Positions 25,094 through 34,714 of a stretch of 64,000 bases of DNA are shown in pieces. Both the position numbers and the translations under genes were made by a program. Source of the stretch: Takakia lepidozioides (taxonomy: Eukaryota > Streptophyta > Takakiopsida > Takakiales > Takakiaceae); contig CM060734.1 of NCBI GenBank assembly GCA_030704615.1, positions 31,018,042-31,082,041 of the forward strand, in the 5' to 3' direction. A model generated the notes under the pieces. It made no database searches. It saw only the letters and a program-made list of their open reading frames with translations, and had not been told where the DNA came from. Positions within the stretch are counted from its first letter, which is position 1. Each line of letters opens with the position of its first letter.

Positions 25094-25473
25094 CGCGACT
25101 TACGAAGCAGAGAGAGTCTCCTTTACTCTATAGAAAATCGACGCGTGTCATTATAGAACTAAGAAATAATGCCATATAGGTTACAATTAATAAAAATGTC
25201 CCTGGGGGGGTCCAACCCGCAGTCGTTAAAACAACTCCAATTATCATAATATTAAAAATATCTATTTTTCTATTTTTTGGAAATCGACGTATAAATTGGC
25301 GCCAAACCCGCAGTGGTTTCGGCAACTTCTGATCCTCATCCGCCATGCCACCGTGGCCCCAATTTTGTGACGACTGGCAAGTCGTCATTCAGAACCTGGA
25401 GTCCAAGGCGCAGTCGTTTCGGACAGAATCGCAACCGCGAGTCGGGTGTAAGAAGCACCTATTCCTTGTAGTG

Positions 25474-25640
25474 ACACCAACCAACTGCAGCCTCCCAGAC
25501 AAGACTTTGCTACAAAAATATGCTGGCTTGTAGACCGCTACCTGTATGATATCTCCCCAAAAAAACCTCACTCTCCCCTCAAACTAACACAAGCTTATAC
25601 CCACAATACGATTTCCCCGGACATTCTTGCACTCCTCATC
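25474..25640 (+). pseudogene. LINE ORF continuation after CACTA 2
   Basis: Starting from the right ACA duplication, the plus strand reads PTNCSLPDKTLLQKYAGL, a TAG, then TATCMISPQKNLTLPSN. It directly continues the 17991-18078 segment. The TAG sits where TGG is likely (AGLWTATC). Confidence 0.55.
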
Positions 25641-26460
25641 ACACTAGAAGAGAAACCGGCTTTTTCCACGGGTATGCCATCTCACACCTGGCACATTCCA
25701 CGGTTTTATCACGGGTCTGTAGACTGAGCCAAGGTGTGGGTCTAAATATGCCCTAACTGTGGGGTGTCTCACATGTGGTCCACACCCCAGGCAAGAACGA
25801 TGTGAAAACAGCCATGAGCGTGGCAAGGGTTGGCTTAGTTTACATGGCATGTTACACACCTGTGTGAAATGGGACCATACAATTATTTCCACTGATTGTG
25901 GTGTATGGGTTTAGTTAGTACTCCGCTGCAAATGGAATAAATCATGAACTTCAGAAATCTGCCCTCGGAAAGACGAAGAGGTGGTCGTCGCACTTTGCAA
26001 TGTAAACCGAATGCAATGCAAGCTTAACAGTCCTCATATTATGATTGAAGGGAGTCAAATTAAGTGTGGCCATATCAGTGCAGGGACATAAATATGAATC
26101 ATTCAACATTGTACAATGAAACAGGGGTAGAGCTAGTACATGGTACCTTTAAAACTTGTTACAGAGTGCAAAAGGTTTAATTTTTTTTGCAAAAAATGCT
26201 TGTAGGGTTTGCAAAAGGTTATTTAAAAAAAAAGGTTGCCCATCCCGGTAGCTGTGAACAGTGGGTTGGGACTTAGAGCGAGCGAGCGAGAGGGAGAGAG
26301 AGAGGGCTGGGACTTAGAGCAGCGCGCGGGAGGGAGGGCAATGTTGGAGGCCCGCAGTTGGAGCAACCTTCGCATCTGAAAAGCAAGCAACCCGAAAAAC
26401 GCTAGGGTATGTGGGCAAGGACTAGGGTCGGCTGAGAGCTCGCCGTTCTGAGGAGGTCAG
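25640..26460. other. Intergenic DNA, no gene seen
   Basis: About 0.8 kb without a recognisable gene. It includes a GAGC/GAGA-rich stretch at 26276-26335. Confidence 0.5.
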
Positions 26461-27354
26461 CTTGGTCTTAAGTTGAGGACAATGTCGTGAGGGCACCTTC
26501 TTCTTCGACCTATTTCAGCCTGTTTTGCGCTCTCATCAGACTCAGCCCTGAATTTGCAGGCACGGAGCAGAGTTGGCATGAGTTTTTAAAGATCATCACG
26601 ATGGTGGGACAACCGCAATCGCAAAGTGTGGTTTTTTCTAATGTACGATGTGAAGAAGTTTGTCCATCCTGCAAATGTGGGCTCTTGGCTCCGGTTAGTA
26701 CCGTGCTTTGGTATCTTTCCTGATGCTTACAAGGTTCTTGGAAGAGTCAGGGTCTTAGCAGGCCGTGCTTCAATTTCTGCCCGCTCAGTTGCACCGTGGT
26801 GATTCTCACAGACCAATCAGACATTACCTGACTACAGACACAAGCAGCACACACAAGAGGTTCTCTAGGTTCATGGTCAGTCAAATCCTCCATGGGTCAT
26901 GACACAGGTCAAGGACAATGTGGGGTGAGGGCACCTTCTTCTTTGACCTATTTCAGCCTGTTTTTCCCTCCCATCAGACTCGGTTGATAGAACCAGGCAG
27001 CGGTAACGGAGGCACCTTCTTCAATACATTTCAGCCTGTCTTCCTTTTGTATCTAGAGTTGTCCCTAAATTTTCATGTTGAATTCTGCAAGAACTCTTGG
27101 TGGATCTATGGTACCGGGGGTTTTGAAGTGATTTGACATGTTACTGCCTATGTGGCAACAAGAAAGTATTGAAAACAGATAACAGAAACTAGGAGAAGCT
27201 CTGGAATGAAGGAGCAGGGATAGAGTGTGGGTTGAGAAGGGATAGAGGTGGGTTGAGATTCATCGAAGCATGGCCGGATTCAAGCTCCCATATCACCTAT
27301 GATTCCCTGTGGAAGGATAGCTACAACAAACTTGCATGGGTAGATGGTCAATTG
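26460..27354 (+). repeat. PPR-linked repeat sequence, left of the hAT insertion
   Basis: Three variants of GAGGGCACCTTCTTC followed by TTTCAGCCTGTTTT occur near 26490, 26927 and 27010. Block 26640-26960 is the reverse complement of 15740-15990. From 27230 the copy reads ITYDSLWKDSYNKLAWVDGQ and is interrupted exactly at 27354 by the hAT element. It resumes at 41562 with EAAATATQMIKSGT. Confidence 0.7.
27347..27354 (+). repeat. 8-bp target-site duplication, left copy
   Basis: GTCAATTG, repeated at 41562-41569. The related uninterrupted copy near 21083-21100 reads GGTCAACTGGAAGCCGCAGC, which shows the empty site. Confidence 0.8.
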
Positions 27355-27599
27355 CCTAGTTGCAAATTTGGACGTGACGTGGCGTTGACGCGTCAGCGTC
27401 ATGTCCAACATTCAGCCGACGGACGTGCGTCACGTCACGTCCTAAACCGACGTACTGTACGATAGAATATGTTTATTTTTTTACTTTACTTGACTATTAC
27501 TACGAGAACCGACGTGGCAACCGATGTGGCCTCATTACGTGGACTTCATTAATTATCTTTAAAATTCATATATTATGATTTATATTGTCAATCATGCGA

Positions 27600-27985
27600 C
27601 CGACAGCAAAGGGTGGTCGGACAATTTTTTTTTTATAACAAATAGGTGCGACCACCAGAAGAGAGGTGGTCGCACATTTTTTCTTATTTTAAATGGGTGC
27701 GACACCAGCAGGTGGTGGTGGTCGCAGCATTTTTCATTTTTTTAATAGGTGGTCCATAAGCAGAGGGTGGTCGCACATTTTTTCTTTTTTTTTAAATTGG
27801 GTGCGACCACCAGAGGGGGATGTCACACATTTAATTATTTTTAAAATGGGTACGACCACCAGCCGGGGGTGGTCGTAGACTTTTTCTTTTTTGGTATTAG
27901 GTGCTACTCGCTTTTTGTTACATTTTTATTTTGTTTTACCACCACCAGTGGGGGGGGGGGGGTCGCTTCGCAGCCTTTTTTTTTG
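27600..27985. repeat. Hairpin array B1 (GCGACCACC...GGTGGTCGC)
   Basis: Six or so inverted repeats of the type TGCGACCACCAG-(N)-GGGGTGGTCGCA follow each other, separated by T-rich spacers of 15-25 bp. Each can fold into a hairpin with an 8-10 bp stem. The same array type recurs at 36940-38080 and 40825-41345. Confidence 0.85.
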
Positions 27986-28378
27986 TGTTTATTAGCTTCT
28001 GACCCCCACCTCCCGACCGTACACCATGGAATTGGGCTTTTTTGATGGAGTATGGGCAGCAGAGAGATGTCACGCCGGCGCCTCTCCAGCACAGGCTCAG
28101 AGAGAAGGGGCCTCCCCCCATTCCCAACCCATTTTTTTTCCTCTCTGTGAGTGCGGTTCTAGGGTTTCTGGAGTTTTGAACTTTGGTGGCCACACTGAGC
28201 GTGTGGGGTGGGGGAGAAAGTGTTTGATTTGGGTGTTGGAGTGCTTTGGTGGAGGAGTTTTGCCTTTTTTTCCTGGGATTGCGGGAGATTTTGCTTGGGT
28301 ACTTAACCAATAGAGGGTGAGGAAATTGGTCTGCTAGTATATATAGGTTATCAATAGTCTGGGGTTTATTTTTCCGTT

Positions 28379-29760
28379 ATGAAGCCGCGTCTATCCGCAG
28401 AGTACTTTCATCATGTCCGGAAACGTTGCTTCGAACGCAGAGTGACAGGGGGTTCCTCGGGAACTTGGCGTAAAGGTAGGAAGCGTAAACATGCACATGA
28501 ACGGGATAGTCAGGTCAACAAAAAAGACTATCCAAGCGCAGAGGCCGCGAAGGTGGTGAAGCAAGTAGTGCTGGATTATTTGAAGGACAATGACATAATG
28601 CGTTTGAATCTTTTGTATGTCCGACATGGGAATGAGGGGTTCCTTAGATTCCAGCATAATATGCAGATGAGAATGAGAGAGGCTTTGGCCGGGGATGAAT
28701 GGGAGGAGGACAGGGCGAAGTAGTTCAGTTCATGAAATGGATGGAGGACCGGGCCCATGATGCCACATGGAATCTGAGGCAACCATGGACAAGTTTGTTA
28801 CGAGAACACCTATAGCTGAAGGTCGCATGCCAACTTTGGATGATAAGTTGTTTGTGCTTGTGGATTGGTGGTCTGACGTGGCAAAGGCCCATGCCAAACG
28901 ACGTACGAAACCACTCCCATGGAAGACAGGGTCCTCGTCCGCGGATGCGGCATTGAACATGAGATACATATCCACAAACGCACAGGTACAACAATTCGAC
29001 GCGCACAAACATGGAGGATATGGTACAATTCGGAGGGTTAGAATTGTTGGGGATCAATTCATTCCTTCATCTTGGGAGCTAGCAGGGAAAGTGTTGATAG
29101 GAAATGGAGGAATGATCGGGAATAACAGGGAGTTAATGGAACGACCGGGGACGGAGCAGGAATGCAGGAGGACAACCGACTGGTTCGATTCCGACAGAAA
29201 TCGTACCCAATTGGCATGGGCGCTTTTGCACATCATGCTTCAACGTCCATAATCACCACCTCTTGCACAACGACATGTCCCGACAATCTTGTTGCATTTT
29301 CCACAAGGTCTGAAGATGGTACATTGGGGTCATGCGATTGGGGGGATGGCCTCCACGACGGATGACCCAAAAACCACGTTGTACATTTTCGAGAGTAAGA
29401 TGATCAAAGACTCTCGCACATAGATGTTGGATTGCACCTGAAATTGCAATTGTTCATAATGTAGCCAACACCCAGTCAGATGGCACAACCTCGTAGGCCC
29501 CCTCTAACCGCTGCCATCAGAGACCGTTGCAAGTTAGGAAGATAGCCCAGACATATCAAATGGGGGTAACACGTCGATGCAAGCCTGTTCAACGATATGT
29601 CTACCGGAACCTGTTTTGTGTCGGCTCTGGAAAACTTGTGTGTAACACAGTAGAGTTGCGGTACAAACTAGAAAATGTTGTGAAGCGTTTTATGACGGGG
29701 GCTACTTCAATTGGCCTGAGCCCAAAATTTGGCTGGAGGGATGGATATAAAACTTGTTAG
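28379..29760 (+). pseudogene. Unknown element-borne protein gene 1, frameshifted
   Basis: Plus-strand segments read as one broken protein. Segment 28379-28720 has KDYPSAEAAKVVKQVVLDYL. A second frame continues VQFMKWMEDRAHDATWNLRQ at 28724-28815. A third, 28820-29250, has PTLDDKLFVLVDWWSDVAKA, a GGYGTIRRVRIVGD block and RTTDWFDSDRNRTQLAWALL. A weaker tail follows at 29310-29400 (MVHWGHAIGGMASTTDDPKT) and perhaps 29527-29760. The protein is basic at its N-terminus and looks globular. I do not recognise the family. Upstream is hairpin array B1, downstream the 120-bp repeat. Confidence 0.6.
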
Positions 29761-29879
29761 ACCTCTGACTGTACATCATGTTTGAATAAATGTTGTTTTT
29801 CAATTGTGTTTGTCTCGTACCATAATGTTTTAATGGTTTTGTGTTACTTGGGCCATGGCACCTAGGTCCATCATATTGG

Positions 29880-30260
29880 GATAATCAAGCATCACACACC
29901 CACGAATCTTGAAGGGTGACGGTGTACACGGGTCAATGGTGTGAACCAATCGTTTCCTCTTCCGCAAATGATTTTAGATTGATTTGAAACTTTGGAGTGT
30001 CTTGTACATGCCCCTCTTAAGTTCCGGACAAGTATGAGGTCAATCTAAATGGTTCTAAGGTGAACCAATAATTTTCCTATTAACTGATTCATGATTGAAA
30101 ATTGGTTGAATATTTTCAACGAGTCGTTCGGGGGCAAATGATTTTCTTTCTTTCTTTCGCTGCAACTTTCTTACGTGATTTGTAACTACTTAAGCACATA
30201 TGGACAAGTTGAACTTCAACAAAGTTGTTTGAAATGGGTTATTAATTCATAAGGATAAAC
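29880..30260 (-). repeat. 120-bp repeat, reverse orientation
   Basis: On the minus strand these copies read GGTTCACC-(N)-AACCATTTAGATTGACCTCA and ACTTGTCCGG-(N)-GGGCATGTACAAGACACT. They match the tandem repeats at 45170-45600 and 46840-47900. Two or three diverged copies are present here. Confidence 0.75.
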
Positions 30261-30419
30261 ACCTTCGTCTGCACATGAATTGTTTTTTAATTCCAATTCT
30301 GGAAGCCATATGCTTGATAAACACATGACGATTGCATGCAAATTCACCATGAACAGAACGGGTCTGCAAGCCAAAATTCCCTCATTTCGCATGAAGTTGA
30401 AGATAATTTCACCTTACCG

Positions 30420-30780
30420 CCAATCTTTTTCTTTTTTTAAATAAATTGAAGCAACCGCCAACATAGCGGGTGCGCTATTTGTTTTTTTAATTCGAAAAAT
30501 CAAGCACTGCCAGTTGCAACCGCCAATCTTGGTTTTTTTTTTAAAACATTTGAAGCGACCGCCAATTGGCGGTCGCTATTTCTTTTTCTATTTTTCAAAA
30601 AATAAAGCGACCCGCGAGTGCGACGCCCATCTTGCTTTAAAAAAAATAAAATTGAAGCGACCGCCAATACGGCGGTCGCTATTTCTTTTTTTTAATTTTC
30701 GAAAGACAAAGCGAATTGGCGGTCGTGCTCATTTGTTAATTTTCAAAATCTATTTGTCACCGCCCACCGCCACCCTGTGG
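30420..30780. repeat. Hairpin array A1 (GCGACCGCC...GGCGGTCGC)
   Basis: Repeated near-perfect palindromes such as GCGACCGCCAATTGGCGGTCGC, separated by A/T-rich spacers. The same type recurs at 48125-48440. Stems reach 11 bp with almost no loop. Confidence 0.88.
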
Positions 30781-30844
30781 CGGCCGACGTGGCTGCTTAA
30801 GTGGCAGTTTTACCTTACTGGTCTATTTTTACCAAAATATTCTC

Positions 30845-30930
30845 TGAACCTGACGTGATGGAGGTTCCGTCAGCGTCAGGTCCGGACGTGACCTAAACGC
30901 TGACGGACGGACGTGACGCCGATAACCGGG
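30845..30930 (+). repeat. Internal copy of the hAT right-end region
   Basis: Contains GTCAGGTCCGGACGTGACC and, at its right side, GACGCCGATAACCGG. Reverse-complemented it aligns with the true right end at 41470-41561 (shared GGACCTGAC, GTCACGTC). It joins directly to coding sequence of the neighbouring minus-strand gene at about 30931, as a transposon end would. Confidence 0.55.
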
Positions 30931-32640
30931 TCTGCCTCCACAATGTGACTCTCTATCAACGCAATCGTCTTGTTGGGGGCATCACTATCAAAGAACTGCC
31001 TTTTGGCATAGGCCAAGTCATCCCAATGTTCGCTCTGGCATTCCCATAACCCCAGCGGATACAGTCAGGCCACTGATCCCTGCAACAAATAGCATTAAAT
31101 CGGGAAAATTTGAGATGAACCTCAACCGAATAGATGATCTCCACCATGGCGTCCAGTGTTGGTTGGTAACCAGGTGCGATCCGCTTTCGCAAGGGACTTC
31201 CTGTACAGCTCGGGATCGAGGGATTTTTGAAGTCCGTCAGTGTGCTATGCCCACTTTCTTGCACTCTGTAGAGCGTATATGCCAGGTGAGTTTCCACGAA
31301 GGCCCTCTCTGTTACCCCTGCACAGAGAAAAAAAAAACAACATGAAACTATGATACCAAAATAACCAGATTTCACACAGCAATCCAATTTCCAGTTCATA
31401 CAGTGGGTGACAGTCAAGAACATTGCCTTTTCACAGCGCCGCAACAGGCACTACACAAGGATATAATAGTGTACTTACAGTTTATATCCGCCATGGCACC
31501 CTTCAGCAGTCCTCTATCCCTCACGTCCACCTCACGACAATGCCAGTCCACCATGTAATGCTAGTCGATATCTTGCGGATGCATTTCAGCAGCTATGTAC
31601 TTATATCCAGACAAGCATCCTGTGGTTCCTGTCCAGACGAAGAACATCTTCCCTGCCATGTGTGCGAATTGTGGGATTAGTCTTCAGAGAGGCTTCAAAC
31701 TCGACATTTACAGTGTGCCAGTGGGGGCTCCAATTCTGAAGCTCCTCTGCAGTGGGGCCCCTTGTGACACCCTGGTCATTCTCAATGGAGACATAGAATG
31801 CTACCGATCCCCGTCTGTACCCCCCTTTCTGAAGTTGTGCTTCAATCGGTCGATGTCCCCTGGCAGTGCTTGCCTTACTACTGGAAAGCTAACCATGCGA
31901 CACAAAGGAACTTTCAGATTCTTGAGATATACCATGGAGCCCAAAACGCGGTCTATGCTGCTATGAGTCTCTACCAGCAACCTGTTTGCTGCTATGTTCA
32001 TGTCTCGTGCACTCATGAGCATATCCGTCACCAGTTTCTGACTTCTCTCACTTCTCTCACCAGCCTACCTGTTGTCCTGGAGGTTTTGCTCCTCAGCAAG
32101 CTCCACCAGGTTCTGATCTCCTGGGAAGTCGTCAAGTCGTACCACGTTGTCGTCCTCAGCTTCTGTCAGTTCAATGGGCCGGCCTTCTACAGATCCAAGT
32201 CCGACATCTCCAGCGGCCTCCACCGCATCCGTGTCTTGGAAAACTGCCTACAAACCCAATATCTTGGCTTCCAGTCTCCCAAGTGGTTTTACAGGCAAAG
32301 CCATGGGCTCCTTTTGCTTCCTCGGCTTCCGGACTCTAGGTGGGCTTTTCTGAGGCGATTTCTGAGGTGTTCTGTGAGGAGTCGCCTGCCTCGATGCAGT
32401 TCCAGCTTGTGAGCGCAGTACCCGGGCAGAAGTATCCAAAGTTGACTGTGTTGGGTCAACCCCCTGCGATCCCTCCCCAACTCCCATGTCAAACAAACAG
32501 GAAAACATGACACACTGCATGCAAAAAAAAGGTGTAAAAGGAATAGTGTGTATGGAGGGCTTCACATCCACGAAGCACGAATCTCTCACTGGTGGATTAT
32601 CTGAGTCTCCGGATAACGAGGTCTGCATTTCTTGCATGAG
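30931..32640 (-). pseudogene. Unknown element-borne protein gene 2, spliced, with stops
   Basis: The minus strand holds a gene with one supported intron: donor AACT|GTAAGTAC at 31478 and acceptor TGCAG| at 31318. Splicing restores DINWVTERAFVETHLAYTLY. Segment 32637-32248 is Ser/Pro/Lys-rich with PQKSPQKSPPRVRKPRKQKE, a likely nuclear-localisation stretch. Segment 32031-31801 has MTDMLMSARDMNIAANRLLV. Further down are MAGKMFFVWTGTTGC and, at the 3' end, AKRQFFDSDAPNKTIALIES. Coding stops abruptly at about 30931 where an internal transposon end begins. Several in-frame stops are present (for example TAG in DID-HYMVDW, near 31565). The family is unknown. Confidence 0.5.
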
Positions 32641-32670
32641 ACGGAGCTCAGTTTCATGAGGTGAATTAAT

Positions 32671-32757
32671 TCCGAATTTCGTCGCCGGAATTCATCCCGT
32701 CGTTTCCAAATCTGTTACATGACAGACATGTTCATCCGGATTTCGGTGCCGAAATTC
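32671..32757. repeat. Two TTTCGGCGCCGAAA-type palindromes, 64 bp apart
   Basis: Variants CGAATTTCGTCGCCGGAATTC (32673) and GGATTTCGGTGCCGAAATTC (32738) lie in the short space between two divergent genes. Related copies are at 34728-34751, 42882-42903, 44473, 44538 and 44603. Confidence 0.7.
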
Positions 32758-32834
32758 ATGAGAAGACCTGATTTATTGAAGCCCAACTGGTGGTACATCA
32801 CAATTCAGGCATCCAATTTCCGATGTGAATTGCT

Positions 32835-33795
32835 GTGGTCGTCCGTATTTGTCACGTACGTTACACACCTTCATCCATACCTACACTGATCACCCATCCT
32901 ATTGGATACAGAATCCTCCAGAAAATGATTGTGGTATTATGTAGGACACACTCTTCTCATTGCAGGACTTCGCTGCGGAGCCTACCGAGAGTTGTTGTCT
33001 TCAACATGGACTCTCGTGTTTGGGTAAACGTGTACTTCCATCCTGATTCTCTGAAAGCTAAAATACCCTGCGACCAAGGATTTGCAATTGTCACTGAGCA
33101 GTACTTGTGTGTGAAGTTCGGGCTCCGCCCGGGAACGGTGTTTTCGGAAGAGGAGATGAAGGATGCATATGGGAATTGTTTGGAAAGTGTCGTCATTCTG
33201 CATGCAGATTTCGGAAAGGGCAAAGAGTGGCGGCTCCCACCTTCTGAATCCATCCGGTACAGTGCAATTGGTGAAATCGTGCCTAAAGAGTTCTCATGCT
33301 GGAACTTGGTTGATCCTCCTTCCACAAGAGGGTCTGGTGTGCAAGATGTGAAGTCTGCCATGAGGGATGTGGGCACCTCTTCACAAGAAGAGAAGCCCAA
33401 ACATGTGAAAAAGGGAAACCGAGGATTTGCCACTCCATCGCTTGTCGGTGGGTGCACTTTGCAAGGAAACAGTCGTCCACAACTTATCCAGTGACGATGA
33501 AGATTGTATGGTCCTTCCATCGTATGTATCGAAGTCGTCCGTCACTAGGAGTGTGTAGATGTCGGCAGACAATGAGCACACACCCTCGGACTCAACTTCC
33601 GTCCGCTCAGTAATCGACATATTGCGGAGGATGAAGACAACAGGTTCCCGCTCCAGTGACCTTCTTAGGCTTGATTACGACAAAACTCCAATCCATTCTA
33701 TGGAAACTTTGCCTGAAGTTGTGGATGGGAATGCTATCTACGAGTTCCCTCCAGTGCACATGTTACCACTACACGAGCAAAGGCACCTGGAATGA
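32835..33795 (+). pseudogene. Unknown element-borne protein gene 3, frameshifted
   Basis: The best frame starts within 32835-33494, perhaps at MDSRVWVNVYFHPDSLKAKI (33006), and runs through EQYLCVKFGLRPGTVFSEEE to EIVPKEFSCWNLVDPPS. A frameshift near 33450 moves the reading into a frame with VVHNLSSDDEDCMVLPSYVS, a TAG, and then SADNEHTPSDSTSVRSVIDI up to 33795. Acidic serine-rich stretches and a basic KPKHVKKGN patch suggest a nuclear or regulatory protein. No known domain is recognised. Confidence 0.5.
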
Positions 33796-33944
33796 GACAG
33801 ACTGGATTGGCAATTCGTCGACCCTATTTTGGCCTCAAGGTAGAGTTCCTGCAAGGACTTTCAAGTGTGCCCATTGCAACGCAGCCCCTACGTGCATGGC
33901 AGTGTCAACGCCAAACAGTACTACGTCGGGACTGTCGGCCCAGC

Positions 33945-34410
33945 GTGCGGATGTGGTTGAAGCCCATCTTTTGCCCGCATGTGCTTGAACATGTGCGGAG
34001 ACACAACAAAAGAATAAATCATTTGCCTCTCCAACGATGCGCTCACCCCTCAAGCCATTCGAGAATTTAATTGAATTTAAATCAATTTTAAGCCAATGAT
34101 TAGGTTTGCACTGCTTTTGATTGGGGGTTTCTACCACGTATCGATTTTGTTTTTGGCTCAATTTTGTTTTGCGGCTTCAAGCATCCCACCGCTACTCCCC
34201 CGCCAAAATTTGGACCAATAAAAAATGTCCAAAAAAAAAGTGTTCTCTTTGCTCACTATTGTAGAACTCTCTATGAAGATTACATGAAGTAGAACACAAA
34301 TCAAGTTTGGAGTGCAAAACAGGGATGAAACTGTAGTTTTGGGTCCAAATGAATTTTGTTCGCTCCCAAATTTGGCACGCACAATGTATGGCAAAAAGTA
34401 ATGACCAATG
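33945..34410 (+). repeat. Segment duplicated at 45945-46390
   Basis: Shared runs include GTGCTTGAACATGTG, TTTTAAGCCAAT and CCAAAATTTGGACCAATAAA, in the same orientation and order with small indels. A shorter third copy is at 47960-48120. It is non-coding. Confidence 0.85.
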
Positions 34411-34714
34411 GAGGAAGATAGATATATATGTTCGGAAATTTCCAGGCATAGGTCTCATTCTGAAAGCAGGCACCCACAATGTATGGCAACCAACTACAAA
34501 CTCCAACAACTGAGCAATCTACAAGCAAAAACCTTTAGGTCTCGATTCTCCCATTCGAGAATTTTGAGGCAGCAAAGGTTCATTCCAGGCATGGAGTGCT
34601 GCATCATCCCCCCACTATACGCAGAAGAGACGCAAAGTAAAGTAAAGAACCCTACAAGTAATTTATGCACACCATGGAAGCGTGAACTAGAAGCCATCAA
34701 AACACGGTCCTTTC

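Larger units (their letters stand above)
18079..25473. mobile_element. CACTA transposon 2 (7.4 kb) carrying a decayed PPR gene
   Basis: The ends are exact inverted repeats of 13 bp, CACTACAAGGAAT at 18079-18091 and its complement at 25461-25473. The 3-bp target duplication is ACA at 18076-18078 and 25474-25476. Both subterminal regions repeat CGACTGG and CAGTCGTTTC motifs (18100-18260 and 25365-25445). The cargo is a minus-strand PPR array with an E domain. No transposase is recognised in 18.3-19.6 kb, so it is probably non-autonomous. The insertion interrupts the LINE ORF. Confidence 0.93.

Noticed and set aside
32957-33520. Minus-strand ORF of 187 aa
   Set aside because: The plus frame in the same place has more protein-like composition and continues past its frameshift into another open frame. 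The minus ORF is judged a shadow, though not with certainty.
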